DNA from: Corynebacterium sp.
GTDB taxonomy: Bacteria > Actinomycetota > Actinomycetes > Mycobacteriales > Mycobacteriaceae
Direction: 5' to 3'
DNA length: 64,000 bases
NCBI RefSeq assembly: GCF_030538285.1
Contig: NZ_JAUNUG010000001.1
Coordinates: 1 to 64,000 of the forward strand
Position 1 is the first letter of the stretch; each line of letters opens with the position of its first letter. The position numbers were made by a program, and so were the translations under genes. A model generated the notes under the pieces. The model did no database searches, was not told the origin of the DNA, and worked only from the letters and a program-made list of their open reading frames with translations. Positions 17,464 to 26,409 of this stretch are shown here, in pieces.

Positions 17464-18459
17464 TCAGTCGCGGAACTCTTCCACCTGCTCGGGCGTGATG
17501 CGCACGCCCTGGCCGGGTTCGAGGCCGATGGTGACGGTGTCCGCGTCGCGCAGGTCGACGACCGCGTTGCCTACCCGGTACATCTCGCCGCGGGCCAATG
17601 AGGCGAGGCCACTGGCATCCGGCGCGGTGTCGGTGCCGGTGTCTACCCGCGAGGGAGCGATCGTGTACGTGGCGTGGTTGCTGCCGTCGGGCCAGGTGAA
17701 GTCGGCGTGGCAGTCGGCGATGACACCGTCGTCACGCCCGATCTCACACTGCACTGACTGGTCCGCATTCAGTGGCAGCAGGTAGCGGCCGGTGGGCAAT
17801 TCCGCGGCGTAGGGGCTGCCGTGGGCGTTGCCCGCCGGCGGCAAACCGGCCTGCGAATCGAGCGGCGGGTTGCGGAAATCAATGACAGGAACGACGCCGC
17901 GCAGCTCGTCCGGCGTGGAGTACGCCATGAGTTCCAGGTGGCCGTTCTCCAGGGAGTAGGTCTCCTCGGAGGTGCGCGGTTCCTGGTTGTGGTTCCAGGT
18001 GATCATCGCCGCGTTCTCGTGTAGGCGGCGCACATTATCGACGCCCGCGTACAAGTGCGGTTGATAGTTGTCCACCAACTGCTCGCCCGTAAACAGCACG
18101 ACCGTCCCGGCCGGGCGGGCGTCGTCGCCGTTGATGTCGCCGATGGTGCCGTCGAGAAGCACCCACGACAGTGCGCTGCACGAATCGTAATTATTCTCCT
18201 GAATCTGGAAATGGAAGTACTCGGATGTGCTGGTGAGGATGCGGCTGGTGCGCAGGTGCTCGCCGAACTCGCTGTCGCGGAGGTCGCCGGACACGCAGCC
18301 CGGCGGGGTGGGCTCCGGGGAGCGGGCTTGGGTGGTGGATGTGGTGGATGTAGTGGTCGTCGGGGTGGGCGCGGCAGTATTGTCAGCGGGGGAGCACGCG
18401 AGCAGTGCCGTGGCGGCCAGTAGTGCGGCCACGGCGGTGGGCTGGCGGTGATGACGCAT
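17464..18459 (-). CDS. LppP/LprE-type lipoprotein with extra C-terminal domain
   Basis: 331 residues. Signal peptide with lipobox LLAC (Cys22), a long Thr/Ser/Pro linker (residues 27-50), then an LppP/LprE-like domain (CSALSWVLLDGTIG, VVLFTGEQLVD) shared with the lipoprotein at 4593-5279. Residues ~225-331 form an added domain (LPLNADQSVQCEIGRDDGV) with two Cys that could pair. RBS AAGGAGGT is strong and TACGAT (18495-18490) is a candidate -10, so this gene has a leader, unlike many neighbours. Divergent from the TSUP permease. Function unknown. Confidence 0.78.
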   Translation of the reverse strand: MRHHRQPTAVAALLAATALLACSPADNTAAPTPTTTTSTTSTTQARSPEPTPPGCVSGDLRDSEFGEHLRTSRILTSTSEYFHFQIQENNYDSCSALSWVLLDGTIGDINGDDARPAGTVVLFTGEQLVDNYQPHLYAGVDNVRRLHENAAMITWNHNQEPRTSEETYSLENGHLELMAYSTPDELRGVVPVIDFRNPPLDSQAGLPPAGNAHGSPYAAELPTGRYLLPLNADQSVQCEIGRDDGVIADCHADFTWPDGSNHATYTIAPSRVDTGTDTAPDASGLASLARGEMYRVGNAVVDLRDADTVTIGLEPGQGVRITPEQVEEFRD

Positions 18460-18525
18460 GATGATCGACCTCCTTCTCTTTAACCTTAAATCGTATTGTG
18501 TAGCAAAGTGTTAGCGGGAGGCCCT

Positions 18526-19290
18526 ATGGAACTGGAGCTCGGCGGCTGGGCCGTCCTGGTCTTCGGTGCGCTGATCGCGGGCTGGATCGACGCGGTGATC
18601 GGCGGCGGCGGATTGGTGCTCATTCCGCTGCTCATGGCGGTGGTTCCAGGTCTGGCGCCGGCGACGGCACTGGGCACGAATAAGTTGGTGAGCATCTCCG
18701 GAACGACATCCGCGGCGTGGACCCTGGTGCGTCGAGTTCGCCCGCCGATCACGCCCGGTTATGTGGTGCTGGGCCTCGTGTGCTCGGGGGCGGGTGCCCT
18801 GTCGGCCGCGCTTATCGACGCCACCGTCCTCCGCCCCCTCATCATCGTCTTGCTCCTCGCTGTCGGGACGTTCGTGGCGCTGCGCCCGCAATTCGGCACG
18901 GAGACTGGCGGCGCGGCGGTGGGGAGGTGGCGTCGCTGGGTGGTGCTGTTGCTCGTCGGCGTCATCGCGTTTTATGACGGTATCTTCGGCCCCGGCACCG
19001 GCATGTTCCTCATCATGGCGTTCACGGCGGTGCTCTCCCAGGATTTCCTGCGGTCTGCGGCGCTGGCGAAGGTGGTCAACTCCACCACCAACCTGGGTGC
19101 CCTGCTGGTGTTCATTCTCGGTGGTCACGTGTGGTGGCAGCTCGGCCTGGTGCTCGCGGTGGCGAACATCATCGGCGCGCAACTGGGGGCGCGGACCGTG
19201 CTCGGCGGGGGCGCGCGTTTTGTGCGGGCGGCGCTGCTGGTGCTCGTGGTGGTGATGAGTGCCTATCTGGGATGGCAGCAGTTCCAGTAA
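18526..19290 (+). CDS. TauE/SafE-family (TSUP) sulfite/organic anion permease
   Basis: 254 residues, almost entirely hydrophobic (7-8 helices), with the TSUP half-repeats GGGGLVLIPLLM...ALGTNKLVSISGT and FYDGIFGPGTGMFLIM...KVVNSTTNLGAL. Members export or import sulfite, sulfoacetate or similar anions. ATG 18526 follows GGGAGG at good spacing; the in-frame ATG 18496 lacks an RBS. No sulfur-metabolism gene lies nearby, so the substrate stays open. Confidence 0.9.
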   Translation: MELELGGWAVLVFGALIAGWIDAVIGGGGLVLIPLLMAVVPGLAPATALGTNKLVSISGTTSAAWTLVRRVRPPITPGYVVLGLVCSGAGALSAALIDATVLRPLIIVLLLAVGTFVALRPQFGTETGGAAVGRWRRWVVLLLVGVIAFYDGIFGPGTGMFLIMAFTAVLSQDFLRSAALAKVVNSTTNLGALLVFILGGHVWWQLGLVLAVANIIGAQLGARTVLGGGARFVRAALLVLVVVMSAYLGWQQFQ

Positions 19291-19355
19291 CCTTTATTGG
19301 CAGAAACTTTCGAATCTGGCAGGGAAATATCAGTTCGCAGGCTTAACATCGAGGC

Positions 19356-19616
19356 ATGAGCATCACAAAGGTCATTCCTTCCGGCCATGATGGGCAGGAC
19401 CGCCGGGTCCGTCAAGTCACCGCACCGCTGGATTTGCTGGGCGATTCCGCCGCCACCCTTGACTTCCTCAGCGTCGAGTTCTCCCTGGCGAAGGCAAGCG
19501 GGAATAAGTGCCTGGAGATCGCTGCCTCCGCGACGCTGCTGCCCCTGCTGGCGACCGCTGCCGGCGCTTTCGACGCCGCCGACATGCCCGAGTACTTCCG
19601 TCTGGTGGAGGAATAA
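19356..19616 (+). CDS. small conserved-looking hypothetical protein
   Basis: 86 residues, no signal peptide or membrane helix. It has an Asp/Gly/Arg-rich N-terminus (SGHDGQDRRVRQVTAPLDLLGDSAATLDFLS) and a helical C-terminus. I do not recognise it. The start is supported by TAACAT 6 nt before ATG 19356 (leaderless) and by a clean reading frame. It ends directly against the stop of the convergent hrpB gene (no intervening base). Confidence 0.6.
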   Translation: MSITKVIPSGHDGQDRRVRQVTAPLDLLGDSAATLDFLSVEFSLAKASGNKCLEIAASATLLPLLATAAGAFDAADMPEYFRLVEE

Positions 19617-21920
19617 TCACATCCGTTTCTTGGTCCGCGCCGTCGCAGGGGCCGTCCACGGATCCTCCGGCCACGGGTGCTTCGGGTACCGCCCGCGCAT
19701 CTCCGCCCTGACCTGCGCATAGGGCCCCGACCAGAAACTGGCCAGATCATCGGTCACGGCCAAGGGGCGCCCGGCGGGGGAAAGAAGATGAAACTGTACC
19801 GGTACGCCCGCGAGCGTGGGGGATTCGGCCAGGCCGAAACACTCCTGCAGTTTGACGCTGACCACCGGCCGCCCGCTGGAGTAATCCACACGGTGCCGGC
19901 TCCCGCTGGGCACCACCAGACGCTCAGGGGCCAGCTCATCGAGCCGCGTCGCCTCCGGCCACGGCAGCAGTCGCTGGAGGGCGGGGTACATGTCGATGTT
20001 GCTTATCGACGTCCCCCGCGCCACCTTCTCCAGTTCCGGCCCGAGCCAGGTCTGCGGGTCGGCCTGCTCTACGTCCGGCCACGGCTGGCCGAGCTGTTCG
20101 TGGAGGTAGTCCAGCCGCTCCCGGAGCCCTTGGGCGGCCGCGGAGAAACGGAACATGCCCAGCCCCTCCTTCTCCACGGCGCGGGCCAGCGCTTCCGCGG
20201 CCTGATCCGGCGGGACCTGCACCGGGGTGGAACTGAGTTCGATGGCGCCGAGGCTCAAGAGCTTCCGTCCGCGGACCTTCCCGTCCCTGATGTGCGCCAC
20301 AATGTCCTCCGACACCCCGACGACTTCCCGGGCCTGCGCTTCCGTCAGGCGCGCCGCGGCACGGATCGTCGCGCCCGTTCGCCCGCTGCTGCGGGTGACC
20401 TCGGCGACAGCGAGCCACGGCGCACCCGTCAGCCCCAAATCGCCGGGCAACACGGCACGCGTGCCGCTGACCAGCAGGTATTCCTCGCCGACGCGCCGGG
20501 CCACCCGGCCGGGGAAGGCCAACGCGGTGATGACACCGGGATCAGACTCCCCGGAACCGCCGCGCACCAGTTTCTCTAGGCGGCGCACCTCCCGCGCTGG
20601 GGCTTGCCCCCGGGCCACGTCGCCGCGCGGGGAATCAGCCAGCACCGCCACCGTCCGGGCGGCCGCCGGACCACACTCGACCAGGGCGCGCCCCAACCGC
20701 GGATCCACGGGCATCGCCGCCAGCTGGCGGCCCAGGTCGGTGGCCGCCCCGTCGGCGTCAATGGCACCGATGCCGCGCAGCACCGTCTCGGCGGAGTGGA
20801 GGGCGGGGGAGGGAGGGGCGTCGGCAAGCGGGAGCCCTTCGCCGCGGGGCGTGCCCCACACGGCCATCGTCAGGGCAGCCTGCGTGAGGTCGCTGGTGGC
20901 GATCTCCGGGGTGATATTCGGGCGGAACTGCTGGTAGTCGGCTTGCGAATAGGCGCGCAGCACCCGGCCCGGGCCCTCACGCCCCGCACGCCCGGCGCGC
21001 TGATCCACCGTCGACTGCGCCGCGGAAACGGTGACCAGGCCGGTCATGTCGCGGGTGGCATCGCGGCGCGGCACGCGCGAGAGCCCCGAATCCACCACCA
21101 CGCGCACCCCGGGGACGGTGAGTGAGGACTCGGCGATGGACGTCGCCACGATCACCTGCGCCTGCCCGGACAGCGCCGCGTCCTGCTCGCGGGCGTCGAG
21201 CTGGCCATGCAGCGGCACCGCCCCCGGGATGCGGTCGACCAGGTAGGACACTTCGCGCACACCCGGGACGAAAACGAGCACGGCCTCATCATGGCCGCGG
21301 GCCAGACCTGCCAGATGGTCGAGGAACTCCCGCGTGTTGCCAACGCGCCCGGGATGCGGGGCATAGTCGATGCGCAGCGGGTGCGTGACGGCGGGGGTGT
21401 CCAGCACCGGCGCATTCATGAGGCCTGCGAACTTCTCGACGTCGAGTGTCGCCGACATCGCCACCACCGCCAGGTCATCGCGCAGTTCCGCCAGCTCCAG
21501 CAGCATGCCCAGCACCAGATCGGTGTCCAGCTGGCGCTCATGCACCTCATCGACCGCGACGGCCGCCACGCCGCTGAGCTCCGGGTCGGCCATGAGACGG
21601 CGCAGCAACACGCCCGGGGTCATGAACTCCACCAGCTCACCCGGATGGTGCTCCCCGCGCACCGAGAAGCCGACGCGCTCGCCGATCCGGGAGCCGTCGA
21701 GATGCGCCAGACGCCGGGCCGCCGCCCGCACTGCCACCCGCCGGGGTGCGGTGACCAGCACTTTCCCGCCCGTGTGGTTGTGCAGGGCGGGCGGCACGAG
21801 CGTCGTCTTACCCGTGCCCGGTGGCGCCTGCACCACCAGCGTGCGCTCCAACAATCCGGGCAGCTGATCGATCGTCCGGGCCACCGGCAGGCCCGCGCCG
21901 ATGCGCCCGAGATCAAACAT
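19617..21920 (-). CDS. hrpB: ATP-dependent RNA helicase HrpB
   Basis: 767 residues, DEAH-type helicase of the HrpB group. Walker A PPGTGKTT (about residue 34), DEVH box, SAT motif, motif VI QRAGRAGREGPGRVLRAYS near 325-345, then HA2 and the C-terminal HrpB domain (TRLDELAPERLVVPSGSRHRVDY). Role in RNA metabolism is not well defined in bacteria. I take ATG 21920 (MFDLGRIG), which overlaps the upstream acetyltransferase stop by 8 nt; the longer frame begins inside that gene. Confidence 0.93.
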   Translation of the reverse strand: MFDLGRIGAGLPVARTIDQLPGLLERTLVVQAPPGTGKTTLVPPALHNHTGGKVLVTAPRRVAVRAAARRLAHLDGSRIGERVGFSVRGEHHPGELVEFMTPGVLLRRLMADPELSGVAAVAVDEVHERQLDTDLVLGMLLELAELRDDLAVVAMSATLDVEKFAGLMNAPVLDTPAVTHPLRIDYAPHPGRVGNTREFLDHLAGLARGHDEAVLVFVPGVREVSYLVDRIPGAVPLHGQLDAREQDAALSGQAQVIVATSIAESSLTVPGVRVVVDSGLSRVPRRDATRDMTGLVTVSAAQSTVDQRAGRAGREGPGRVLRAYSQADYQQFRPNITPEIATSDLTQAALTMAVWGTPRGEGLPLADAPPSPALHSAETVLRGIGAIDADGAATDLGRQLAAMPVDPRLGRALVECGPAAARTVAVLADSPRGDVARGQAPAREVRRLEKLVRGGSGESDPGVITALAFPGRVARRVGEEYLLVSGTRAVLPGDLGLTGAPWLAVAEVTRSSGRTGATIRAAARLTEAQAREVVGVSEDIVAHIRDGKVRGRKLLSLGAIELSSTPVQVPPDQAAEALARAVEKEGLGMFRFSAAAQGLRERLDYLHEQLGQPWPDVEQADPQTWLGPELEKVARGTSISNIDMYPALQRLLPWPEATRLDELAPERLVVPSGSRHRVDYSSGRPVVSVKLQECFGLAESPTLAGVPVQFHLLSPAGRPLAVTDDLASFWSGPYAQVRAEMRGRYPKHPWPEDPWTAPATARTKKRM

Positions 21921-22548
21921 TCTGACCGGTGACCGGCACTCCATCGGGAAGCTCGGTGCGTTCCAGCTCGCCCTCGGTGAGCGAGCGCACCACCCGCGCC
22001 GGGGATCCGAGCGCCAGAGAATCTTCGGGGATGTCCTTCGTCACCAGCGCCCCCGCGCCGATAACGCAGCGGTCGCCGATGCTCACCCCCGGCATGACGA
22101 TGACCCCGGCTCCGAACCAGCAGTCCTCCCCGACGGTGATGGGACGAGCCTGCTCCCACCCGCCGCGGCGCATCTCCACATCGTGGAGCGGGTGGCCGAC
22201 GGTGATGAACTGACATCCCGGGCCGACGAGGGTGCGGGCGCCGAAGGAGATGTCGGCGACGTCGAGAAGCACCGTATTGACGTTGAGGAAACACCCCTTA
22301 CCGAAGCTCACATGCCCGTATTCCAGAAACAGCGGGGCGAATACCTCCGGCACGTGCGGGCTGTCGGGCATGATCTCCCCGAGTAGCTCCTCCGCGCGCT
22401 CGGATTCCGTGTTGGCCAGCGCGTTGAACTCCTTGAGCAGCCGCGCGACCTCATCGTGGCGTGCGGACACCTCCGCGGAGGCGGGCAGGTACCAGCGGCC
22501 GGCCCGTAGATCGTCCAGGGTGCTGTAGGTTGTGGGATCAAAGCTCAT
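21913..22548 (-). CDS. maltose/galactoside-type O-acetyltransferase (left-handed beta-helix)
   Basis: 211 residues. An N-terminal Mac domain (MSFDPTTYSTLDDLRAGRWYL) is followed by hexapeptide repeats (NTVLLDVADISFGARTLVGPGCQF, VGEDCWFGAGVIVMPGVSIGDRCVIGAGALVTKDIPEDSLALGSPARVV). The catalytic His is in FITVGHPLHD. It acetylates sugars with acetyl-CoA. ATG 22548 is the first methionine consistent with the family; the longer frame overlaps the divergent alkB. Coupled to hrpB by overlap. Confidence 0.9.
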   Translation of the reverse strand: MSFDPTTYSTLDDLRAGRWYLPASAEVSARHDEVARLLKEFNALANTESERAEELLGEIMPDSPHVPEVFAPLFLEYGHVSFGKGCFLNVNTVLLDVADISFGARTLVGPGCQFITVGHPLHDVEMRRGGWEQARPITVGEDCWFGAGVIVMPGVSIGDRCVIGAGALVTKDIPEDSLALGSPARVVRSLTEGELERTELPDGVPVTGQNV

Positions 22549-22573
22549 AGAAGTGATTGTCCCAGGAAACCCC

Positions 22574-23248
22574 ATGCTTTTCGACGTCCCCCGCCCCGCC
22601 GCCCGCATCCGCGACGGCGTCGCGCACCTGCCTGGGTTCCTCGGGCTGCAGGAGCAGGCCGAGCTGGTCGCGCAGGGCCGGGACATCGCCCGCTCGGTGG
22701 CTGGCACCCCCGTGGCGATGGCCCGGCCCGTGGTCGGATCAGGCCAGATGAGCGTGTACACCTTGTCGCTGGGCAGGTTCTGGGTGGCCAACCCCTACCG
22801 CTACGTCACCTCTGTCGGCGGGGTCGATGCCGCGGCCATTCCTGGGGCGTGGGCGGGGTTGGCGCAACGGGCACTGGAAGCGGCGGCTGCGGTGGCGGAT
22901 GAACTCGCACCCTGGGCCGACGGGAGCTTCCGCGCCGAAGCCACCCTGGTCAACTACTACACCCCCGACGCGACCATGGGCCTGCATGTCGACGCCAACG
23001 AGATCTCCGAGGCCCCGGTGGTCTCCCTGTCCATCGGGGACGAGGCACTCTTCCGCATCGGGCACACCGAGGGGCGCACCCGCCCCTGGGATGACGTCAC
23101 GCTCATGTCCGGTGACCTCATGGTTTTCGGTGGCCCGGCGCGCCGGGCTTATCACGGGGTGCCGGTGGTACGTCCTGGGACGGCGCCGGAGGGGTGCGGG
23201 CTGCGTGAGGGGCGGTTGAACATCACCTTCCGGCAGGTGGAGGTGTAG
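22574..23248 (+). CDS. alkB: AlkB-family alpha-ketoglutarate-dependent dioxygenase
   Basis: 224 residues. Fe(II) site HVDANE (H-x-D) with the second His in RAYHGVP, and RLNITFR supplying 2-oxoglutarate-binding arginines; NYYTPDATMGLHVD is typical of bacterial AlkB. It demethylates 1-meA and 3-meC in DNA or RNA. ATG 22574 has AGGAAA upstream. Divergent from the acetyltransferase gene with 25 nt between starts. No ada or alkA is seen, so damage control is not evident from sequence. Confidence 0.93.
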   Translation: MLFDVPRPAARIRDGVAHLPGFLGLQEQAELVAQGRDIARSVAGTPVAMARPVVGSGQMSVYTLSLGRFWVANPYRYVTSVGGVDAAAIPGAWAGLAQRALEAAAAVADELAPWADGSFRAEATLVNYYTPDATMGLHVDANEISEAPVVSLSIGDEALFRIGHTEGRTRPWDDVTLMSGDLMVFGGPARRAYHGVPVVRPGTAPEGCGLREGRLNITFRQVEV

Positions 23249-23251
23249 GGC

Positions 23252-23334
23252 GTGTGCAAAAGTTGATGTACATACAAGTGGCGAACAGGCATTATGCACG
23301 TATTTGAATGCTGTTCAGGTGGATGTTTGCACAC
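23252..23334. repeat. nested palindromic element E2, upstream of AbiEi/PD-(D/E)XK-like gene
   Basis: The outer arm GTGTGCAAA (23252-23260) pairs with TTTGCACAC (23326-23334). The inner arm GAACAGGCATT (23283-23293) pairs with AATGCTGTTC (23307-23316) with one bulge. The element ends exactly where a promoter-like block begins (23335). Confidence 0.78.
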
Positions 23335-23368
23335 CGGGAACCTTTCGCCATTCCCCGCAGTCCAATAG
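23335..23368 (+). promoter_or_regulatory. ECF-sigma-like promoter block, shared with 40467-40500
   Basis: CGGGAACCTTTCGCC, nine variable bases, then AGTCCAATAG. The same 34-nt layout and mostly the same bases occur before the nuclease-like gene at 40527. GGGAAC plus GTC 18 nt later resembles actinobacterial ECF sigma promoters (-35 GGAAC, -10 GTC). The match between the two loci is direct; the sigma factor is inference. Confidence 0.6.
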
Positions 23369-23403
23369 TGGTGACCGTACTGGGGGCGCGAGAGAGGAAT
23401 GGG

Positions 23404-24528
23404 ATGGAATATCAGGGAGCTCGCATTGATGGATTGATCGCAGAGGGGCTCGGGAGGATTGTCGTCAAGGACGGCTCAACATTGGACAGCAGGGGACTGA
23501 TCACACCGAAGCCGCTGCGGGAGGTGACGCTGAGTTCAGCGACCCACCTCGCCGCCCCTCTCGAGGACCCGGCAGTGACCGCCCAGGTGCACAAGCACTA
23601 CCACCGGGTGACGCGGGATTATGTCATCGCGAGGAATCGGACCCGGCCCAACGCGTTGAGCGCCTTCACGGCGCAGTTTCATCCACGGGGCATGCGCTAC
23701 GTCGTGAATGCGGCCACCCGCGCCGTGGCGCATCTCGCGGAGCGCCCTTCGGCTGTCGCCTCCCATTTCAGCGCGGCCGCCCTGCTGGGTATCACGGACT
23801 TTGCGGATGACGCCGACTCTTCGCTTCTGGGCCCTTACAGCCGGACGATAACCAGCGACGTTCAGCTGCCCACCGTGCGGCGGGCCCCCGTCAATCTCCC
23901 TACCTGGACCCTTCACCTCGGGGAGCGCCAGCTCAAGGTCACCCCGCCGATGCTCACGCTGGCGCATTGCCTGCGGGTGGTCCTCAGCAACGAACACGCC
24001 TGGCGAACACCGGCCGGTATGCCACATGCCGCCACGACCGTCCGGGCGGTGCAGCTCATTGACCGTTTCCGGCGGGAGTTCGGGCTGGCTGAGAAGGAGG
24101 TGGCGGAGGGGCTTCGGGGGCTCGTCGATAAGCGCAAGCTGGGCAGGATCCTCGCGCTCAGCGACGGTGGCGCGGACTCCCCGCCAGAAACTCTTGTGCG
24201 CCTCATTGCCCGTCACGCTGTTCCGGAGCTCGAATGGCAGTCCCAGGTTACGGTGCTCAAGGACGGAACCATCGGTGACGTCGACTCCGATCCGGCCACC
24301 ATTCTCACGGTCCTCGATCTGGCAGCGATCGCCGAGCGCAGGTTCGTCTACTACGACGGTGACCATCATCTCGACCGCGCCCAGCGCGACAAGGATTCCC
24401 ACATCACCGCGCAGCTCACCGCCTGGGGGTGGGGCGGGATCCGGGTGACGGCCGGGATGATCGACGCGGTTCACCAGCTGAACGCGCACCTCAGGGCCCT
24501 AAGCTTCCCCGAGTCCCGCGCCGCGTGA
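23404..24528 (+). CDS. orphan nuclease-like protein of the AbiEi/PD-(D/E)XK type
   Basis: 374 residues. The centre has FSAAALLGITDF and other features of the AbiEi/DUF559-type genes in this window. The C-terminal part has PPETLVRLIARHAVPELEWQ (the E of the core helix), then FVYYDGDHHLDRAQRDKDSH and LTAWGWGGIRVTAG, which fits a Vsr-like restriction-endonuclease fold. ATG 23404 follows AGAGAGGA. Preceded by palindrome E2 and the ECF-like block; followed 25 nt later by an unrelated SDR gene. DNA cleavage is inferred from the fold pattern only. Function unknown. Confidence 0.7.
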   Translation: MEYQGARIDGLIAEGLGRIVVKDGSTLDSRGLITPKPLREVTLSSATHLAAPLEDPAVTAQVHKHYHRVTRDYVIARNRTRPNALSAFTAQFHPRGMRYVVNAATRAVAHLAERPSAVASHFSAAALLGITDFADDADSSLLGPYSRTITSDVQLPTVRRAPVNLPTWTLHLGERQLKVTPPMLTLAHCLRVVLSNEHAWRTPAGMPHAATTVRAVQLIDRFRREFGLAEKEVAEGLRGLVDKRKLGRILALSDGGADSPPETLVRLIARHAVPELEWQSQVTVLKDGTIGDVDSDPATILTVLDLAAIAERRFVYYDGDHHLDRAQRDKDSHITAQLTAWGWGGIRVTAGMIDAVHQLNAHLRALSFPESRAA

Positions 24529-24553
24529 CCCCGCCCGCCCCTACACTGGCCCC

Positions 24554-25270
24554 ATGACTGAGAAGAAGATTGCTGTTATTACCGGTGGCGGCTCGGGCAT
24601 TGGTGCCGCCGCAGCCGTCGCCCTCGCTGCGGATGGTTACCACGTGGTGGTGGCGGGTCGTCGCGTCGAGAAGCTGGAGGAGGTTGCCGCGCGCACGGGT
24701 GGCACGGCGCTGCGACTGGATGTCACGGATGATGCTTCCGTCGCTGATTTCGCCGCGGAGCTCAAGCAGCTCGGTAACGTCGATGTGCTGGTGAACAACG
24801 CCGGCGGCGCGCACGGCCTGGACACGTTGCGCGAGGCGAATCTGGAGGACTGGCAGGTCATGTACGACACGAATGTCCTCGGTGTCGTCCGTGTCACCAA
24901 GGCCCTGCTCCCGCTTATCGACGCCGCCGAAGGCCTCATCATCAACATCGGTTCCATGGCGTCGTTCACCGCCTACCCGGGTGGTTCCGGCTACAACGCC
25001 GCGAAGTTCGGCCTGCGGGCCCTGACCCGCGCTTTCCGCATGGAGGAGGTGGCCAACCCGATCCGCATCACCGAGATCGATCCGGGGCGCGTGGCCACCG
25101 ATTTCTCCCTCGTGCGCTTCAAGGGCGATGCCGCCAAGGCGGATGCCGTCTACGCAGACAAGCTCAACCTCACGGCCGAAGACGTGGCGGAGGCGATCCG
25201 TTGGGTCGCCTCGCTGCCGAAGCACATGAACATCGACACGATGAACATCATGCCGCGGGACCAGGCCTGA
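24554..25270 (+). CDS. short-chain dehydrogenase/reductase
   Basis: 238 residues, classical SDR: cofactor motif TGGGSGIG (residues 10-17), AGRR at the end of beta-2 suggesting NADP, NNAGG, catalytic Ser in NIGSMAS, and YNAAK (Tyr-x-x-x-Lys). Closest in style to YdfG/serine 3-dehydrogenase-like enzymes; the substrate cannot be assigned. Leaderless start: TACACT six nt before ATG 24554. Followed by S4 and VOC genes on the same strand. Confidence 0.92.
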   Translation: MTEKKIAVITGGGSGIGAAAAVALAADGYHVVVAGRRVEKLEEVAARTGGTALRLDVTDDASVADFAAELKQLGNVDVLVNNAGGAHGLDTLREANLEDWQVMYDTNVLGVVRVTKALLPLIDAAEGLIINIGSMASFTAYPGGSGYNAAKFGLRALTRAFRMEEVANPIRITEIDPGRVATDFSLVRFKGDAAKADAVYADKLNLTAEDVAEAIRWVASLPKHMNIDTMNIMPRDQA

Positions 25271-25295
25271 GCCTGGCGGGCTAGACTGGGCGACC

Positions 25296-25589
25296 ATGCA
25301 CGCCCATGATGTTGCGATCCGCGACGAGACGATCAAGCTCGGCCAGTTCATCAAGCTCGCCAGCCTGGTGGCCACCGGCGGCGAGGCCAAGGAGGTCATC
25401 GCTGACGGGGAGGTCACGGTCAACGGCGAGGCCGACACCCGCCGCGGCCGCACCCTGCGCCACGGGGATGTCGTGTGCGTCGCCGGGCAGTGTGCGCGTG
25501 TGACGGCGGCCGCCGAGGGCGAGGATGATTTCTTCGACGAGGCCACCGCCGATGATGATTTCGATCCCGAGAAGTGGAGAAACCTCTAG
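25296..25589 (+). CDS. S4-domain RNA-binding protein (YaaA/YbcJ-like)
   Basis: 97 residues. An S4 motif spans most of the protein: IKLGQFIKLASLVATGGEAKEVIADGEVTVNGEADTRRGRTLRHGDVV, followed by an acidic tail. Such mini-S4 proteins bind structured RNA, perhaps in ribosome assembly; the role is not established. Leaderless: TAGACT eight nt before ATG 25296. Its TAG stop is immediately followed by the VOC start codon. Confidence 0.9.
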   Translation: MHAHDVAIRDETIKLGQFIKLASLVATGGEAKEVIADGEVTVNGEADTRRGRTLRHGDVVCVAGQCARVTAAAEGEDDFFDEATADDDFDPEKWRNL

Positions 25590-26399
25590 ATGCCCGCATT
25601 CGAGGCCGTCGGCGGCATGCCGTACTGGATTGACCTGACCACCTCCGACGTGCGGAAGTCCGCGCACTTCTACTCGCAGCTGCTGGGCTGGGAGATCGAG
25701 GGCGATGACTACCGCCTGGCACGTGTCGAGGGCTTGCCGGTCGCCGGGTTCATCCCGCAGCCGGAGGAGGGCGGCGCCTACCCCGACACGTGGGTCACCT
25801 ATTTCCTCGCCGATGACATCGACGGCCAGGTCGCGCAGGTGCAGCGCCTCGGCGGTCGGGTGCTGGCGCAGCCCACTGAGGTGGGCATCGGCCGGATGGC
25901 TTTGCTTATCGACGCCGCCGGCGCCCTGTTCGGCCTCGTCGAACCGGGCGGCGAGGATGCTTTCATCGCCGCCGGTGAGCCGGGCACCCCGGTGTGGCAC
26001 GAGCTCACCGCCACCGCCGGTTTCGATGAGGCCATCGACTTCTACCACGGCCTGCTCGACTGGGAGCTCGTCGCGATGGAGGCCTCCGAGGAGTTCACCT
26101 ACACCACCGCCATGGTCGACGGCGCCCCCTTCGCCGGTATCTGGAAGGCGGAGGGTGCTTTCCCGCCGCAGGTTCCCAGCTTCTGGCAGTCCTACCTCGG
26201 CATCGCGGATATCGACGCCGCCGTCACCCGCGTCCCCGAACTCGGCGGCGAGGTCATCCGTGAACCCTGGGATACCGAGTTCGGCCGCATGTGCATCATC
26301 GCAGATTCCACCGGCGCGACCGTCACCCTGTGTGAGGTCGAGGAGTACGTCGAGCAGGACATCCGCGAATCCGACCCGCTGGAGGGCTTCGACCTCTAG
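25590..26399 (+). CDS. two-domain VOC (glyoxalase-fold) protein
   Basis: 269 residues made of two VOC repeats (about 5-120 and 135-255). Both have the phrase IDFYHGLLDWEL / SAHFYSQLLGWEI and end in a metal-type Glu region (GALFGLVEPGG; GATVTLCEVEE). Similar proteins include actinomycete glyoxalase/bleomycin-resistance-like and 27-kDa antigen CFP30B-type proteins. Reaction unknown. ATG 25590 abuts the S4 stop, so the two are co-translated. Confidence 0.9.
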   Translation: MPAFEAVGGMPYWIDLTTSDVRKSAHFYSQLLGWEIEGDDYRLARVEGLPVAGFIPQPEEGGAYPDTWVTYFLADDIDGQVAQVQRLGGRVLAQPTEVGIGRMALLIDAAGALFGLVEPGGEDAFIAAGEPGTPVWHELTATAGFDEAIDFYHGLLDWELVAMEASEEFTYTTAMVDGAPFAGIWKAEGAFPPQVPSFWQSYLGIADIDAAVTRVPELGGEVIREPWDTEFGRMCIIADSTGATVTLCEVEEYVEQDIRESDPLEGFDL

Positions 26400-26409
26400 A
26401 CTCGGGCCC